Source: Cohnella fermenti (GTDB lineage Bacteria; Bacillota; Bacilli; Paenibacillales; Paenibacillaceae). From it: 64,000 bases of DNA. The DNA is taken from assembly GCF_004801405.1 (NCBI RefSeq), contig NZ_SSOB01000023.1:62001-126000 (forward strand), written 5' to 3'. Shown here one piece after another: positions 43,961 to 53,433 of this stretch (positions within the stretch are counted from its first letter, which is position 1; each line of letters begins with the position of its first letter). The notes beneath the pieces are model-generated. The model was not told the DNA's origin. It made no database searches and saw nothing but the letters and a program-made list of their open reading frames with translations. The translations under genes and the position numbers were made by a program.

Positions 43961-44151
43961 GCGCACGCTAACGGGAACAAAAAGCAAGTCCCTTAGGGAA
44001 ACCAAAAACTGCGAAAAGTCTTATATTATCAAAAGTTTCGGCGTCTCACGCCTCCTTATCCTAGTGCCACAAAGGCGCCTCGGAAACAATCAAAAAGTTA
44101 ATCAAAATTGGACATTCGAGAGAAATGGGACTTCTCCTAAGCAACGAAACA
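43961..44151. other. Non-coding stretch beside tRNA fragment
   Basis: An AT-richer stretch than the surroundings, with no open frame I can support on either strand, no ribosome site and no recognisable RNA. It holds short inverted pieces such as GTCCCTTAGGGA. It separates the tRNA-Leu fragment from the broken sulfatase and may be the flank of a vanished mobile element. Confidence 0.5.
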
Positions 44152-44172
44152 GCTCCGGACGATATCTGGAGC
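44152..44172 (-). terminator. Hairpin after sulfatase pseudogene
   Basis: An 8-bp stem GCTCCGGA/TCTGGAGC (one G-T pair) with a 5-base loop, 44 bases past the sulfatase stop. The minus strand continues TGTTTCGTT. It is a modest terminator for the GH5/GH78/sulfatase operon. Confidence 0.55.
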
Positions 44173-44215
44173 AGTTTCGACTGATACCTATCGGCTGTCA
44201 TTATTTGCGCAAGAC

Positions 44216-45309
44216 TTATTCAAAATGGTTACGCCGCCATTTTTCCAGAATCGAATCTGCTTCCGCTTCTCTCCCCTCTGAGCGTAAACGTTCCGCCCAA
44301 GCCTCCGGCGTTACATATCTCCAGGGTCCTGATCGAATCACTTCTTGCATAGGGTCCATGATAAGACCATGTTTGCTCTGCTGCTCTTGCAGCCATTCCT
44401 GGATCCGATGATCCATTAAATGAACGATCTCGGGAAAGTGACTCGCCACATTATGCAATTGGTGGGGATCGTTCTCCATATCGTACAAGGTCACATCATC
44501 AAATCGATAGAATCCTGGATGGTAGGTACGAATGAAGTACCAACGCGCATCCCGAATGGCACGTTGACAGGTGTTCAGTCCATGATCCATGACCAAATAT
44601 GGACGCGCCTCATACTCCTCAGCAGCTTCCGTCTTCAAAATGGGCATAAAGGAACGCCCGTCCCAGCCCTGGGGCACATTCAATCCGATCAAATCTGTTA
44701 TAGAAGCGATCACATCAACGTTATAGACGAATTGCTCATACACCTTGCCCGGTTGAGTTATTCCAGGAATTTTAATAATTAATGGAAGGTGATGAACGGC
44801 TTCCGTGGCGCTTGCATGCTCCATATAGATGCCTTGTTCGCCCATTGATTCTCCGTGGTCTGCACTAATTACCCATACAACCTCGTCCTCAATGCCCAAT
44901 GATTTCAATGTATCCATTATTTCACCGACATGCTTGTTTCATTCCAGCCTGCGAAGTACCACCAGGCATGATGCCGATCACCAAAGGAGGAGAACGTTAC
45001 CGCCTTGTATCCCGCTTCCCGCAAATGTCTCGTAAAGAAAGGATATTTTAAGCTGTGACCGTCGCCTTCAGGATAATAAAAGTCATATCCTGGACCCCAA
45101 TGGGTTAAAGCGCCGTGATTTTGCGCAAATCTCCCGGACATAAAGCTGGCTCTTGAAGGAACGCAAGGTGAACTGGCACAATAGCAATGATTAAATCGAG
45201 CTCCCTGATCCGCGATTATATCCAGATTCGGTGTCGTATTCCTGGGATAGCCATAGCTCCCCATGTGATCGGGCCTCAGCGAGTCAATATCCAAGTAAAT
45301 AATTCGCAT
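44216..45309 (-). pseudogene. Type-I sulfatase with internal deletion
   Basis: The N-terminal part (MRIIYLDIDSLRPDHMGSYG) contains the metal-binding DxD and the maturation motif CVPSR with Cys49, the residue converted to formylglycine in type-I sulfatases. It runs to HHAWWYFAGWNE and then stops at 44920 in TSMSVK. A second frame continues KHVGEIMDTLKSLGIEDEVV with WVISADHGE, metal ligands, to the normal C-terminus. Compared with the family's roughly 480-500 residues, about 130 central residues are missing and the join is out of frame, so the enzyme should be inactive. The start overlaps the GH78 stop (TGATG). The presence of this gene hints that the target glycan was sulfated, although some homologues act on phosphonates or choline sulfate. 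Confidence 0.85.
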
Positions 45310-47717
45310 CAAATCCCTTCCACCTTCCACGTTGCCTCATCGCACTCGAATCGAAACTGCCCGCCCGCGGCGACCCTCATGACTTCTCCATTCGGAAGCG
45401 TGATCTCCACGGGAATACCCACAGGACCTTCTCCCTCCAGGCTGAATCGTCCGTCTTTCCGATGCCACGCAACCGTTACCGGTCCATGCCGAGTTGCCGA
45501 TTTGCCTTTGGCCCAGGTCAGGTTGAGCGGCTGCGGCGCAACGCGAATGACATTGTAGCCCGGAGCGCCCGGCTGAACACCGAGAATTCCCCCAGGGTAT
45601 TCCGACAAGGGGAGAGCGCTCCATGCGTGACAATCGCTGCGTGGATTGCCATGAGCCATCTCCGGTAAGGTCGTCAGGTTCATATCCGCGAACGCCTTCC
45701 ACCGTTCCCAGAGAACGGAGGTACGTTCATACATGCCGAGCTCGGACAATACGCGGAACAACGAATACGTCATGGGAAGAGACACAACGGCCAGTTCCGG
45801 ATCCCGGAGTGTTCGCTCAATCAGATCTGCGGCCGCATCTCCCCGAACTGCTCCGCAGGCGATCCCCCAGATCTGGGCATGCTGGCTGAAATCTTCCACG
45901 TCCGGGCCGTCAGCGAACATTTTCCTCTCCGCATGCCAGCAGTGCCGCAACAGAGCGGCGTTAACCCGCTCGGCCAGACTTGTCGCCTCCGAAGCCGCGT
46001 CCATCCATCCCGTCGCCTCGAACAATTCGGCAGCTTGCTGCAGCGCGGCTGAATACATCTGACTTAACAACGTCACCGGGCCATATTCATGCGCCTTCGG
46101 CGCTCCGCCCGGCCATTGCTCGACCCAATCGTAATATGTCCAATAAGCTCTCGGCGTCGGCCCAACCAACCCGTCTATCGTCAATCTCCGCTCAAACCAG
46201 TCCAACAAGCCGGCAATCGTATGCCGATAACGGCGCAGCACGGCAATATCTCCGAAGTGCATGTAATGATCGTGCAGCATATCGATCCAGAACAGAGAGA
46301 ATGCAGGTATGACCTGCCTGTATTCGGATGGATAGCGACATTGCAGCATACCGGAAGGCAGTGCAGAGCTATGAAAATCATACAAGGTCCGTCGCGCCAG
46401 ACGATCGTCCGCGCCAAGCCGATACGTGAATAGCATCTGCAAGCGAGTGTCCATCGTATATTGGAGTTGCTCGTAGTACGGACAATCCTCATAGGTCTCG
46501 TGCATGCACCTTCTCAGGGTATTCACGGACAGATCCCAGAGCTTGTTGCAGTTCGGGTCCGAGCATTCGAACTCGCCCGATATCTCCAATGGATAGCCGG
46601 TATCCCGGAACAGGATGCGCGTCAACTCCAGCGGCTCGTCCTTCGTCTCAATCACCAGGCCAATGTAGCGAAACGTGCGGAACCAGAAAGGCTCGTACAC
46701 CTCCTCGTTCAGCTCTTTCCCTCCGACACCGGCCACCCGGTAGCTGTCGGTCTCGCCAATCAGCTTCCCGTCCGCGGCACGGTCGCGAACTCCTTTGATT
46801 CTCCTGTCGGGCGTTGAATTCGGGTGCTCGTAGCATTCTGCGGCGAGCAGGCGGACTTCGCTGTCCTTGCCGCCTCGAATCGCCACATGCAAGTACCCGG
46901 TGGACAACTCGCCCGCATCCAGTTCGACCTTGAACCGGGTGTGCGGCGCAAGCTTCAGCGTCCCTCCTTGTTCGGACCTCAGCAGCGCGGACAAGGACTT
47001 CGCCGTCAGCTCATCGCAGGCCTCGGACACGGCGGCAAAGCTTCGGGCATCCTCAATGAGTTCCGGAATTGGACGAGGAGACAACTGCCACGGAGTCAAT
47101 TCGCCGAACCTGTCTCCCGTATCGCAAACGACCACCGCCGGCCTCCACAAGGAATCGTCGTAGTCCTGCCGGGCCCAGCCGTGCGACATTCTCGAACCGT
47201 CGACCGATTCACAGCCGCCCAGCCATGGAATCAGCCGGCTTGGGAGCATTGCGAAGCCTTCCTCCAGATGACATAACCACCGTTCGTCGGTATCCAGCCG
47301 CTGCTCGATCTGCCCTATTTCCTCCACGGCCCCTTCCAGCAAGAAGGCCCCGGCATTCGAGCGGTGAATCGAGATCGGGCCGCTGATGCCCATTCGGTGC
47401 GGCTGGCTGGCGGCATAATGCAGTACCTTCGCCGCCAGCACGTTTTCTCCCTTGCGCAGCTTGCCGCCGAGCTCGACTGTCTCATAATAGTGAGTGTACG
47501 AATCACCCTTGCAGGGGCCGACGGATACCGATTCTCCATTCAGATAGAGGCGGTATCGGCTATCCGCCGAAACTTTTACATTCAGTCTTGCACCGGACGG
47601 GTTTCCTACTTGAAAGGAACGGCGAAACAAGACCAATTCGTGAACCCCGGGATCGGTTGACCATGGGTAATCCATCCTCCAGATCCACTTTGCGTGCCAT
47701 TCCTTGTTTTCTTCCAT
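45309..47717 (-). CDS. GH78-like alpha-L-rhamnosidase, intracellular
   Basis: An 802-aa enzyme without signal peptide. The N-terminal jelly-roll domains include KWIWRMDYPW and SADSRYRLYLNGESVSVGP, typical of rhamnosidases. The (alpha/alpha)6 barrel has TYEDCPYYEQLQYTMDTRLQ, the family region with catalytic acids (DCP..E), and DCHAWSALPLSEYPGGILGV toward the end. The C-terminal beta-sandwich closes with GPVTVAWHRKDGRF. It would remove alpha-L-rhamnose from imported oligosaccharides. GAGGAGAG precedes ATG 47717. The gene lies between GH5 (27 bases away) and the sulfatase (TGATG overlap). The QY in EQLQYTMD replaces the more usual QRGWTGD, so specificity may differ from standard rhamnosidases. 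Confidence 0.86.
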   Translation of the reverse strand: MEENKEWHAKWIWRMDYPWSTDPGVHELVLFRRSFQVGNPSGARLNVKVSADSRYRLYLNGESVSVGPCKGDSYTHYYETVELGGKLRKGENVLAAKVLHYAASQPHRMGISGPISIHRSNAGAFLLEGAVEEIGQIEQRLDTDERWLCHLEEGFAMLPSRLIPWLGGCESVDGSRMSHGWARQDYDDSLWRPAVVVCDTGDRFGELTPWQLSPRPIPELIEDARSFAAVSEACDELTAKSLSALLRSEQGGTLKLAPHTRFKVELDAGELSTGYLHVAIRGGKDSEVRLLAAECYEHPNSTPDRRIKGVRDRAADGKLIGETDSYRVAGVGGKELNEEVYEPFWFRTFRYIGLVIETKDEPLELTRILFRDTGYPLEISGEFECSDPNCNKLWDLSVNTLRRCMHETYEDCPYYEQLQYTMDTRLQMLFTYRLGADDRLARRTLYDFHSSALPSGMLQCRYPSEYRQVIPAFSLFWIDMLHDHYMHFGDIAVLRRYRHTIAGLLDWFERRLTIDGLVGPTPRAYWTYYDWVEQWPGGAPKAHEYGPVTLLSQMYSAALQQAAELFEATGWMDAASEATSLAERVNAALLRHCWHAERKMFADGPDVEDFSQHAQIWGIACGAVRGDAAADLIERTLRDPELAVVSLPMTYSLFRVLSELGMYERTSVLWERWKAFADMNLTTLPEMAHGNPRSDCHAWSALPLSEYPGGILGVQPGAPGYNVIRVAPQPLNLTWAKGKSATRHGPVTVAWHRKDGRFSLEGEGPVGIPVEITLPNGEVMRVAAGGQFRFECDEATWKVEGI

Positions 47718-47744
47718 TCGATACTCTCCTCGGGCCGCTTCCGC

Positions 47745-50700
47745 TTATTCCTGTTCCGCATAGCCGACTTCGATGTAGTCGATGTCCACCCATCCGTAAT
47801 CCCCATAGTCGTGCACCAATTCAATAGCGTTGTCGCCGGCATTGAGCTCGACTTCGCCGTAATCGAGCGTCGCCCACGCCCCTACGGAATTAATGAAGGA
47901 GGTCACCTGCTTCGAACCGTTGACCAGGACGCTGTTGGGCTTGTCATGAGAATCCGCATATCGGAAAGTCAGTCGATACGTCCCGGCGCTCGGCACGTTG
48001 ACTGTGAACGCCAGTTTGTCCCCGTATGCATCAAAAGAGGCAGCATCGATATACCCGTTGCCGGAATACCCGGCTCTCGTCGAGGCGACAGCTACGCCGG
48101 TCAATGCCGCATTCTCCGCTTCATAACGCCAGTTTGTGGTGACGCCAACTTCATTGCTCGCTGCAGACTCGTTGCCCGCTTCATCCACCGCTTTCACGAC
48201 ATAGGAATACGTTGTCGCCGGCGTTAACCCGGAATCCTCGTACGAGAGCACGTTTCCTGCTACCGTATCCAGATATACATTATCCCTGTAAATTCGATAC
48301 CCGGTCGTCTGCCCGCTATCCTGTGCAGCCGTCCATGACAGAACGGCCGACTCGGCCGTCACCGACGTTACCGCCAACAAGCCTGGAACAGGGGGCATCT
48401 GAATTGGCGCCTTAGCCAGAACGATATCGTCCAAATAAGAAGCTGACGTGGCATTCGTGCTTTTCCAGAAAAAGACGTTTGCCGTCCCGGCTTTCATGTA
48501 AGCCGGCGTTGTAAATACCGTCTGTCGCGTCATATAGGTCGTGCCGAAAAACAGGGTTGTATGCTGTTCGTTGGTTCCTGCGTCGTCGATTTGATATTGC
48601 ACGCCGAAGGAGACACTGTCCGCATTGGTATTTTTGCCGTAGGCTGACGCAATATAAGTGGTGTTCGGCTCAAGCTCCAAGTACTGTCCGCCACCGTGAT
48701 GCGTGACTTCCAGGGCGTAAGAGCCGCTGTTGACCGCACCTGCCGCGTCGGTCACGGCAGAAGCGCCCGAACCGCCCCAGAGCTGCCACGGACTCGCGGT
48801 TCCGCTCTCAAACCCGGAATTGAGCAGCAGGTTCGTCGCTTTCCGCAACGTAATGTCGTCCAGATAGAACGCCCCCGTGCCCGATCCTTTCCATACGAAT
48901 ACATTTGCCGTCCCGGCCTTCACATAGTCCGGCGTCGTGAAGGAGATCTGTCCGGACGTATAGTCAGCAGAATCGAACGTGATGATATGCTTGTTCTGCG
49001 TTCCCGCATCATCCTTGTCATATTGAACCCCGAAGGAGAATGTATCCCCGGCATTGGCATTCTTGCCGTACGCCGACAACACATAAGTCGTGTTGGGCTC
49101 CAGATCCTGGTAGTACCCTCCTCCTTGACGGCTCACTTCCAGAGCATGGACGCCGCCATGCACGTTGTCGGACGCCGAGGTTACCGCCCCGACATCCGAG
49201 CCGCCCCAGAACTGCCAATTTGTTGCCGCTCCGCTCTCGAAGCCGGAATTGAGGACTAAATTCGTCGCCTTCTGCAATGTGATGTCGTCCAGGTAGAACG
49301 CTCCCGTGCCCGCCCCTTTCCACACGAATACGTTTGTCGTCCCGGCAGTAATATTGTCCGGCGTCGTGAAGATGAATTGTCCAAACGAATAGTCGGTAGA
49401 GTTGAAATTGACGATGTGCTTTTCCGGCGTTCCCGCATTGTCGACGTTATACTGGATTCCGAAAGAGAACGTATCTCCGGCAACGGCATTTTTGCCATAT
49501 GCCGATAAGACGTAAGAGGTATGGGGTTCCAGTTCGAGATAATAGCCGCCTCCGCCGGAACTGACCTTTAACGCGTTGTCGCCGCTGTGGCTATCGCCGG
49601 CTTCCGATGAGACACTGCCTGTGCCGGAGCCGCCCCAGAACTGCCAATTCGTTGCCGTTCCGCTCTCGAAGCCGGGATTGAGAACCAGATTCACATCCTC
49701 ATTCTCTTCATCCGATTGCAACAGTATCGTTTTGAATATTTTATCGTTGCTGTGGTTGAGATCGCCGTCCTTATTATCCAGACTGGCGGCAAGTGCAAAA
49801 TCTTTCGTCTGCGTAATCAGGTAATTCTCCAACGTGAACGTTCGGGTCTCGCCTGCCGGAATGGAGACGGTATCCCCTACATAGTTCATCCGAATCCCGT
49901 TTACGTAAAAATTGATGGTTGTCCAACTGTTCGGGCTGGCCGTATCCCCCTGATTCCTCACTGTAACATCGATATCGACCAGATCGCCGTATTTCGGCTG
50001 ACTCTTGCTTAACGCTATCGCTTCCGGCATCAGATCATAACCGGATCCGCTCGGGCTTCCTCCCGACAGCTCCAGGGTTCTCTCATTATTGTTACTATCG
50101 TCATCAATGCCGTACGTGCTGTTGGTCGTGTCAATTGCGACGGTAACTTCCATATCGGAGGACGATACCGTGATTGCGTCCGAGACGATCGAAGCCGATC
50201 CGAAGCGAGGGATGGTTCCTGTATACTCGCCAGTGGCGACAACCTGACCCCCGGACCGGAAGTCCACCTTCACCGTTCCCGACAGATCGACATCCCCCAC
50301 GTTCTGCAACGTCGCAGCGAAGCGAATCTCATCTCCCTGGCTTATCCGGCCCTTGTCTGGAATGACCTCTGCTACCGACAGATCGTGTTTATCAAACGCT
50401 GGCACTTGTCCATGTGCGTAATCCCACACCTTGTCCCCGAACCAGGTTAAATTCGTCGGCTTGTCTCCGTTGGTCCGGTCTACGCCGTATCCGCCTCCAT
50501 CGTCCGTCGCGGTGAGATATCCGTCTCCATTGACCCAGCACCAGGTCAACCAACCGATCCCTTTCTCGGCGCTTACCTGAATAGCCGCCTTCACGGCGGA
50601 ATACAATTTGCTTGTTGTCGCGTTGCTGCTGAATTCCCCGATAATAATGGCAAGACCTTTATTATGCACCCTATCGATATAATCCTCGAATCTCTCGACT

Positions 50701-51470
50701 GCGCCGTTCCAATTGCCATACATATGAACGCTGAAGATCACATTTGTGTTGCCTTGCACAATTCCTTGCCCATAGGTCAGAATGCTGCTTTGCGCATCCG
50801 ATACCGGATCGGTTCCGGCAGGGGTATCTTGACCGGAGTAACCTCCGTCCACGACGATGATATTGTCCGGCGCTTCTTGCCGAATGGTCGATATCAACTC
50901 TCTCGATACGGTCTCGTACTGCGGAACCGGGGCTCCACCCGGCTCATTGTATAGATTGAACCATACGTAAGGATTATCGCTGTATTTCTCCGCCAACTCT
51001 TCCAGCCAATCCTCCAGATCCGCCAAAGTAGCCTTATTCGGATCGTCCGGATTGGTCTCGGGAATTCCGTTCGTAAAATCGTGCGCCTCGAACATCACCA
51101 CCACTTTGCGGCTTGTGAACGCATCGACGATCGCGTCCAGATCATTGTTTGTGGTGAATTGCGGCGAACCCGCCAGCGGTTTCAGCATACTATTGACACG
51201 AACTACATTAAAATTCCATACATCCTGAATCAGATCGGCATCTTGCGTCACTTCCCTGGACCAAACCCAGTTCAAGCCATTGATGTTCGTTCCCCGGGCA
51301 ATAAACTCGTTGCCGTCGGGATCGTAGATTTTAGATCCGATTACCTGAAAGTTTCCCGTGGGAGTGACGCTGTCCGCGTGAACCCGTCCCGCCTGCGGGA
51401 ACAATCCCGTCAACAGCATCCCGATCGCCAGCATGACATAAATACGCTTCCAACCTTGCTTCCTTCTCAT
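47745..51470 (-). CDS. Secreted multimodular GH5 glycosidase
   Basis: 1241 aa. Signal peptide 1-32; GH5 domain about 35-360 with acid/base Glu176 in NLYNEPG and nucleophile Glu279 in IIGEFSS. Two CARDB-like domains follow (DLSVAEVIPDKGRISQGDEI near 372; DLMPEAIALSKSQPKYGDLV near 480). Then come three near-identical 135-residue beta-sandwich repeats, each opening LNPGFESG or LNSGFESG and ending YLDDITL or YLDDIVL (about 597-1010), an FN3 domain (about 1030-1110) and a CBM35-like domain (YEAENAALTGVAVAS to WVDIDYIEVGY). GH5 enzymes cut beta-mannan, cellulose or related beta-glycans; the subfamily is not clear. GGGAGGG precedes ATG 51470. It likely generates oligosaccharides for the importer encoded upstream. 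Confidence 0.9.
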   Translation of the reverse strand: MRRKQGWKRIYVMLAIGMLLTGLFPQAGRVHADSVTPTGNFQVIGSKIYDPDGNEFIARGTNINGLNWVWSREVTQDADLIQDVWNFNVVRVNSMLKPLAGSPQFTTNNDLDAIVDAFTSRKVVVMFEAHDFTNGIPETNPDDPNKATLADLEDWLEELAEKYSDNPYVWFNLYNEPGGAPVPQYETVSRELISTIRQEAPDNIIVVDGGYSGQDTPAGTDPVSDAQSSILTYGQGIVQGNTNVIFSVHMYGNWNGAVERFEDYIDRVHNKGLAIIIGEFSSNATTSKLYSAVKAAIQVSAEKGIGWLTWCWVNGDGYLTATDDGGGYGVDRTNGDKPTNLTWFGDKVWDYAHGQVPAFDKHDLSVAEVIPDKGRISQGDEIRFAATLQNVGDVDLSGTVKVDFRSGGQVVATGEYTGTIPRFGSASIVSDAITVSSSDMEVTVAIDTTNSTYGIDDDSNNNERTLELSGGSPSGSGYDLMPEAIALSKSQPKYGDLVDIDVTVRNQGDTASPNSWTTINFYVNGIRMNYVGDTVSIPAGETRTFTLENYLITQTKDFALAASLDNKDGDLNHSNDKIFKTILLQSDEENEDVNLVLNPGFESGTATNWQFWGGSGTGSVSSEAGDSHSGDNALKVSSGGGGYYLELEPHTSYVLSAYGKNAVAGDTFSFGIQYNVDNAGTPEKHIVNFNSTDYSFGQFIFTTPDNITAGTTNVFVWKGAGTGAFYLDDITLQKATNLVLNSGFESGAATNWQFWGGSDVGAVTSASDNVHGGVHALEVSRQGGGYYQDLEPNTTYVLSAYGKNANAGDTFSFGVQYDKDDAGTQNKHIITFDSADYTSGQISFTTPDYVKAGTANVFVWKGSGTGAFYLDDITLRKATNLLLNSGFESGTASPWQLWGGSGASAVTDAAGAVNSGSYALEVTHHGGGQYLELEPNTTYIASAYGKNTNADSVSFGVQYQIDDAGTNEQHTTLFFGTTYMTRQTVFTTPAYMKAGTANVFFWKSTNATSASYLDDIVLAKAPIQMPPVPGLLAVTSVTAESAVLSWTAAQDSGQTTGYRIYRDNVYLDTVAGNVLSYEDSGLTPATTYSYVVKAVDEAGNESAASNEVGVTTNWRYEAENAALTGVAVASTRAGYSGNGYIDAASFDAYGDKLAFTVNVPSAGTYRLTFRYADSHDKPNSVLVNGSKQVTSFINSVGAWATLDYGEVELNAGDNAIELVHDYGDYGWVDIDYIEVGYAEQE

Positions 51471-51548
51471 CCTTTTCCCTCCCGTTAAGGTTCTTCTCTT
51501 CGAATTGCGAATCTGATTCCGTTTCTTTCGGCTCCCGACCCATATGGA

Positions 51549-52442
51549 TTATCCCTTTACGCTCCCCATGACGATGCCTTTGATGAAAAATCGCTGGAGG
51601 AACGGGTAAACCAATAAGATAGGGAGAGATCCAATAAAAATTTGTGCGGCCTTCGCGGTCCGATCCGACACCTCTTGGAGGCTCGCCAGATCCTGCGCGT
51701 TGACATTCGCCAGTTGATCCTGCACCAGAATCGTCTGCAGGTACGTTGATAGCGGGTAATGCTCCGTCCGGTTCATGAAGATCAGCCCGTCAAACCATGA
51801 ATTCCAATGATACACGATCGTAAAAAGCGCCACGGTCGCCAGCACCGGCAAAGACAACGGAACAATAATCTTCCAGCAGACAGTCCAGTGCCCGGCTCCG
51901 TCCACGACCCCCGATTCTTCCAGTTCCTTTGGGAGGCCCCGGAAGAAATTCAGCATCAGGACGATATTGAAAATATTCGTACCCATCCCCCAGGTCGGAA
52001 AAATCAGCCCCCACAGCGAATCCAGCATGCCGGTATTTCGTACAGTCATATAGAGCGGAATCAGGCCGCCACTGAACAGCATGGTGAAGACGAAATACCA
52101 GGCCAGTGGCGTCCTCAGGCGAAAGGCCTTCGTCTCCTTGGACAACGGGTAGGCGACCAGAATAATGAGCAGCATGTTGAACGAAGCGCCGAGAAGCACC
52201 CGCTTCACGGTCACTCCCATCGAAAGAAGAAACTCCGGTTTATCCAGGACAAAGCGGTAAGAAGACAGCGTCATGTCCACTGGCCAGAATCGAACCAAGC
52301 CTGTGCCGGCCGCGCTGCTGGAACTGAAGGACAGTGCCAGAACATGGACAAGCGGCAACAAACACAGCACCGCCAAGAGCGTCAGAAAGACGTAATTGCC
52401 GGAAACGAATAATTTGCGGCTGATAGACATATTGGACCTCAT
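51549..52442 (-). CDS. ABC sugar transporter permease, YtcP/LplC type
   Basis: A 297-aa MalG-like permease with six predicted helices, the EAA loop LEESGVVDGAGHWTVCWKII and tail PFLQRFFIKGIVMGSVKG. It starts at ATG 52442 with a G-run (GGGGG) 9 bases upstream; ATG 52430 is an alternative. The gene lies 15 bases after the LplB-type partner and 78 bases before GH5 on the same strand. It is the third importer of the window, again without an ATPase gene. Confidence 0.93.
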   Translation of the reverse strand: MRSNMSISRKLFVSGNYVFLTLLAVLCLLPLVHVLALSFSSSSAAGTGLVRFWPVDMTLSSYRFVLDKPEFLLSMGVTVKRVLLGASFNMLLIILVAYPLSKETKAFRLRTPLAWYFVFTMLFSGGLIPLYMTVRNTGMLDSLWGLIFPTWGMGTNIFNIVLMLNFFRGLPKELEESGVVDGAGHWTVCWKIIVPLSLPVLATVALFTIVYHWNSWFDGLIFMNRTEHYPLSTYLQTILVQDQLANVNAQDLASLQEVSDRTAKAAQIFIGSLPILLVYPFLQRFFIKGIVMGSVKG

Positions 52443-52457
52443 TATCCGTCCCCCTTA

Positions 52458-53357
52458 CTAAAAAATCCGGTAATTGGCAAAACGATAGGCGAGATAATAC
52501 GATACGGAAATAAAGAGAAACGAGATGACGGATTTAAACAAACCGACTGCAGTGGAGACCGAGTATTGCGCATCCACCAGACCAATCCGATAAATTAACG
52601 TATCGATAATGTCCCCGCTCTCGTAGACAACCGGGCTGTACAGATTGAATACTTGATCGAATCCGGCATTCAGTATTTGTCCCAGGCTCAGCGTCACCAT
52701 CAGAACAATAATCGGCGTCATTCCCGGCAACGTCACATGCAGCATCTGCTTCCATCGATTGGCTCCATCGATCGTGGCCGCCTCGTACAAGGACGGATTG
52801 ATATTGGTCAAAGCGGCCAGATAGACGATAGTGCTGAATCCGAACTCCTTCCATTCGTTCGTGACCACCAGCGTAAACGGAAACCAGCTGTTGTCGCCCA
52901 AAAAGTAGATAGGGTGACCGCCGAACTGCTTAATCATCAAGTTGACAAGCCCCTGCGTCGGCGACAAAATGTCTATCAGAACACCGCCCAGAATGACCCA
53001 TGACATAAAATGAGGCAAGTACACCAGCGTTTGAATGCCTCGCTTGAATCCGTTCTTGCCGACTTCATTAAGCAGCAGCGCGATCGTAATCGGTACGACT
53101 ATCCCGGCGATCAGCTTCATAGCCGAGATGAAGATCGTATTCCATACGACCTGAACGATGTCCGGCATGGCCGCTACATAGCGGAAGTTATCCAATCCGA
53201 CCCAATTCGAGCCGAACCACCCCCGTGCCGGCACGAAATGTTGAAAGGCCATGACAATGCCTGCCATCGGCACGTAAGAGTAAACAAACACCAAGAGAAC
53301 CCCGGGCAAGATCATCAGATACAACGGGATTTCACGGTTCCATCCGCCCTGCTTCAT
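52458..53357 (-). CDS. ABC sugar transporter permease, LplB type
   Basis: A 299-aa MalF-like permease. The first helix is IPLYLMILPGVLLVFVYSYV, and the EAA loop is LYEAATIDGANRWKQMLHVT. ATG 53357 is preceded by GGAGGAA at 6 bases; an upstream GTG at 53372 is less well placed. It is followed at 15 bases by the YtcP-type permease and preceded by the binding lipoprotein at 76 bases, so the three make one importer. Confidence 0.93.
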   Translation of the reverse strand: MKQGGWNREIPLYLMILPGVLLVFVYSYVPMAGIVMAFQHFVPARGWFGSNWVGLDNFRYVAAMPDIVQVVWNTIFISAMKLIAGIVVPITIALLLNEVGKNGFKRGIQTLVYLPHFMSWVILGGVLIDILSPTQGLVNLMIKQFGGHPIYFLGDNSWFPFTLVVTNEWKEFGFSTIVYLAALTNINPSLYEAATIDGANRWKQMLHVTLPGMTPIIVLMVTLSLGQILNAGFDQVFNLYSPVVYESGDIIDTLIYRIGLVDAQYSVSTAVGLFKSVISFLFISVSYYLAYRFANYRIF

Positions 53358-53433
53358 GTTGCGTTCCTCCACTTCTCCTTGCAGAAGGGACAGGCGTCAG
53401 ACGCCTCTCCCTCCATTATTTAATTACCGCACT

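Noticed and set aside
43938-44411. A 157-codon plus-strand frame across the tRNA fragment and sulfatase end
   Set aside because: It runs through a tRNA remnant and antisense to the sulfatase, has no ribosome site and no recognisable domain.
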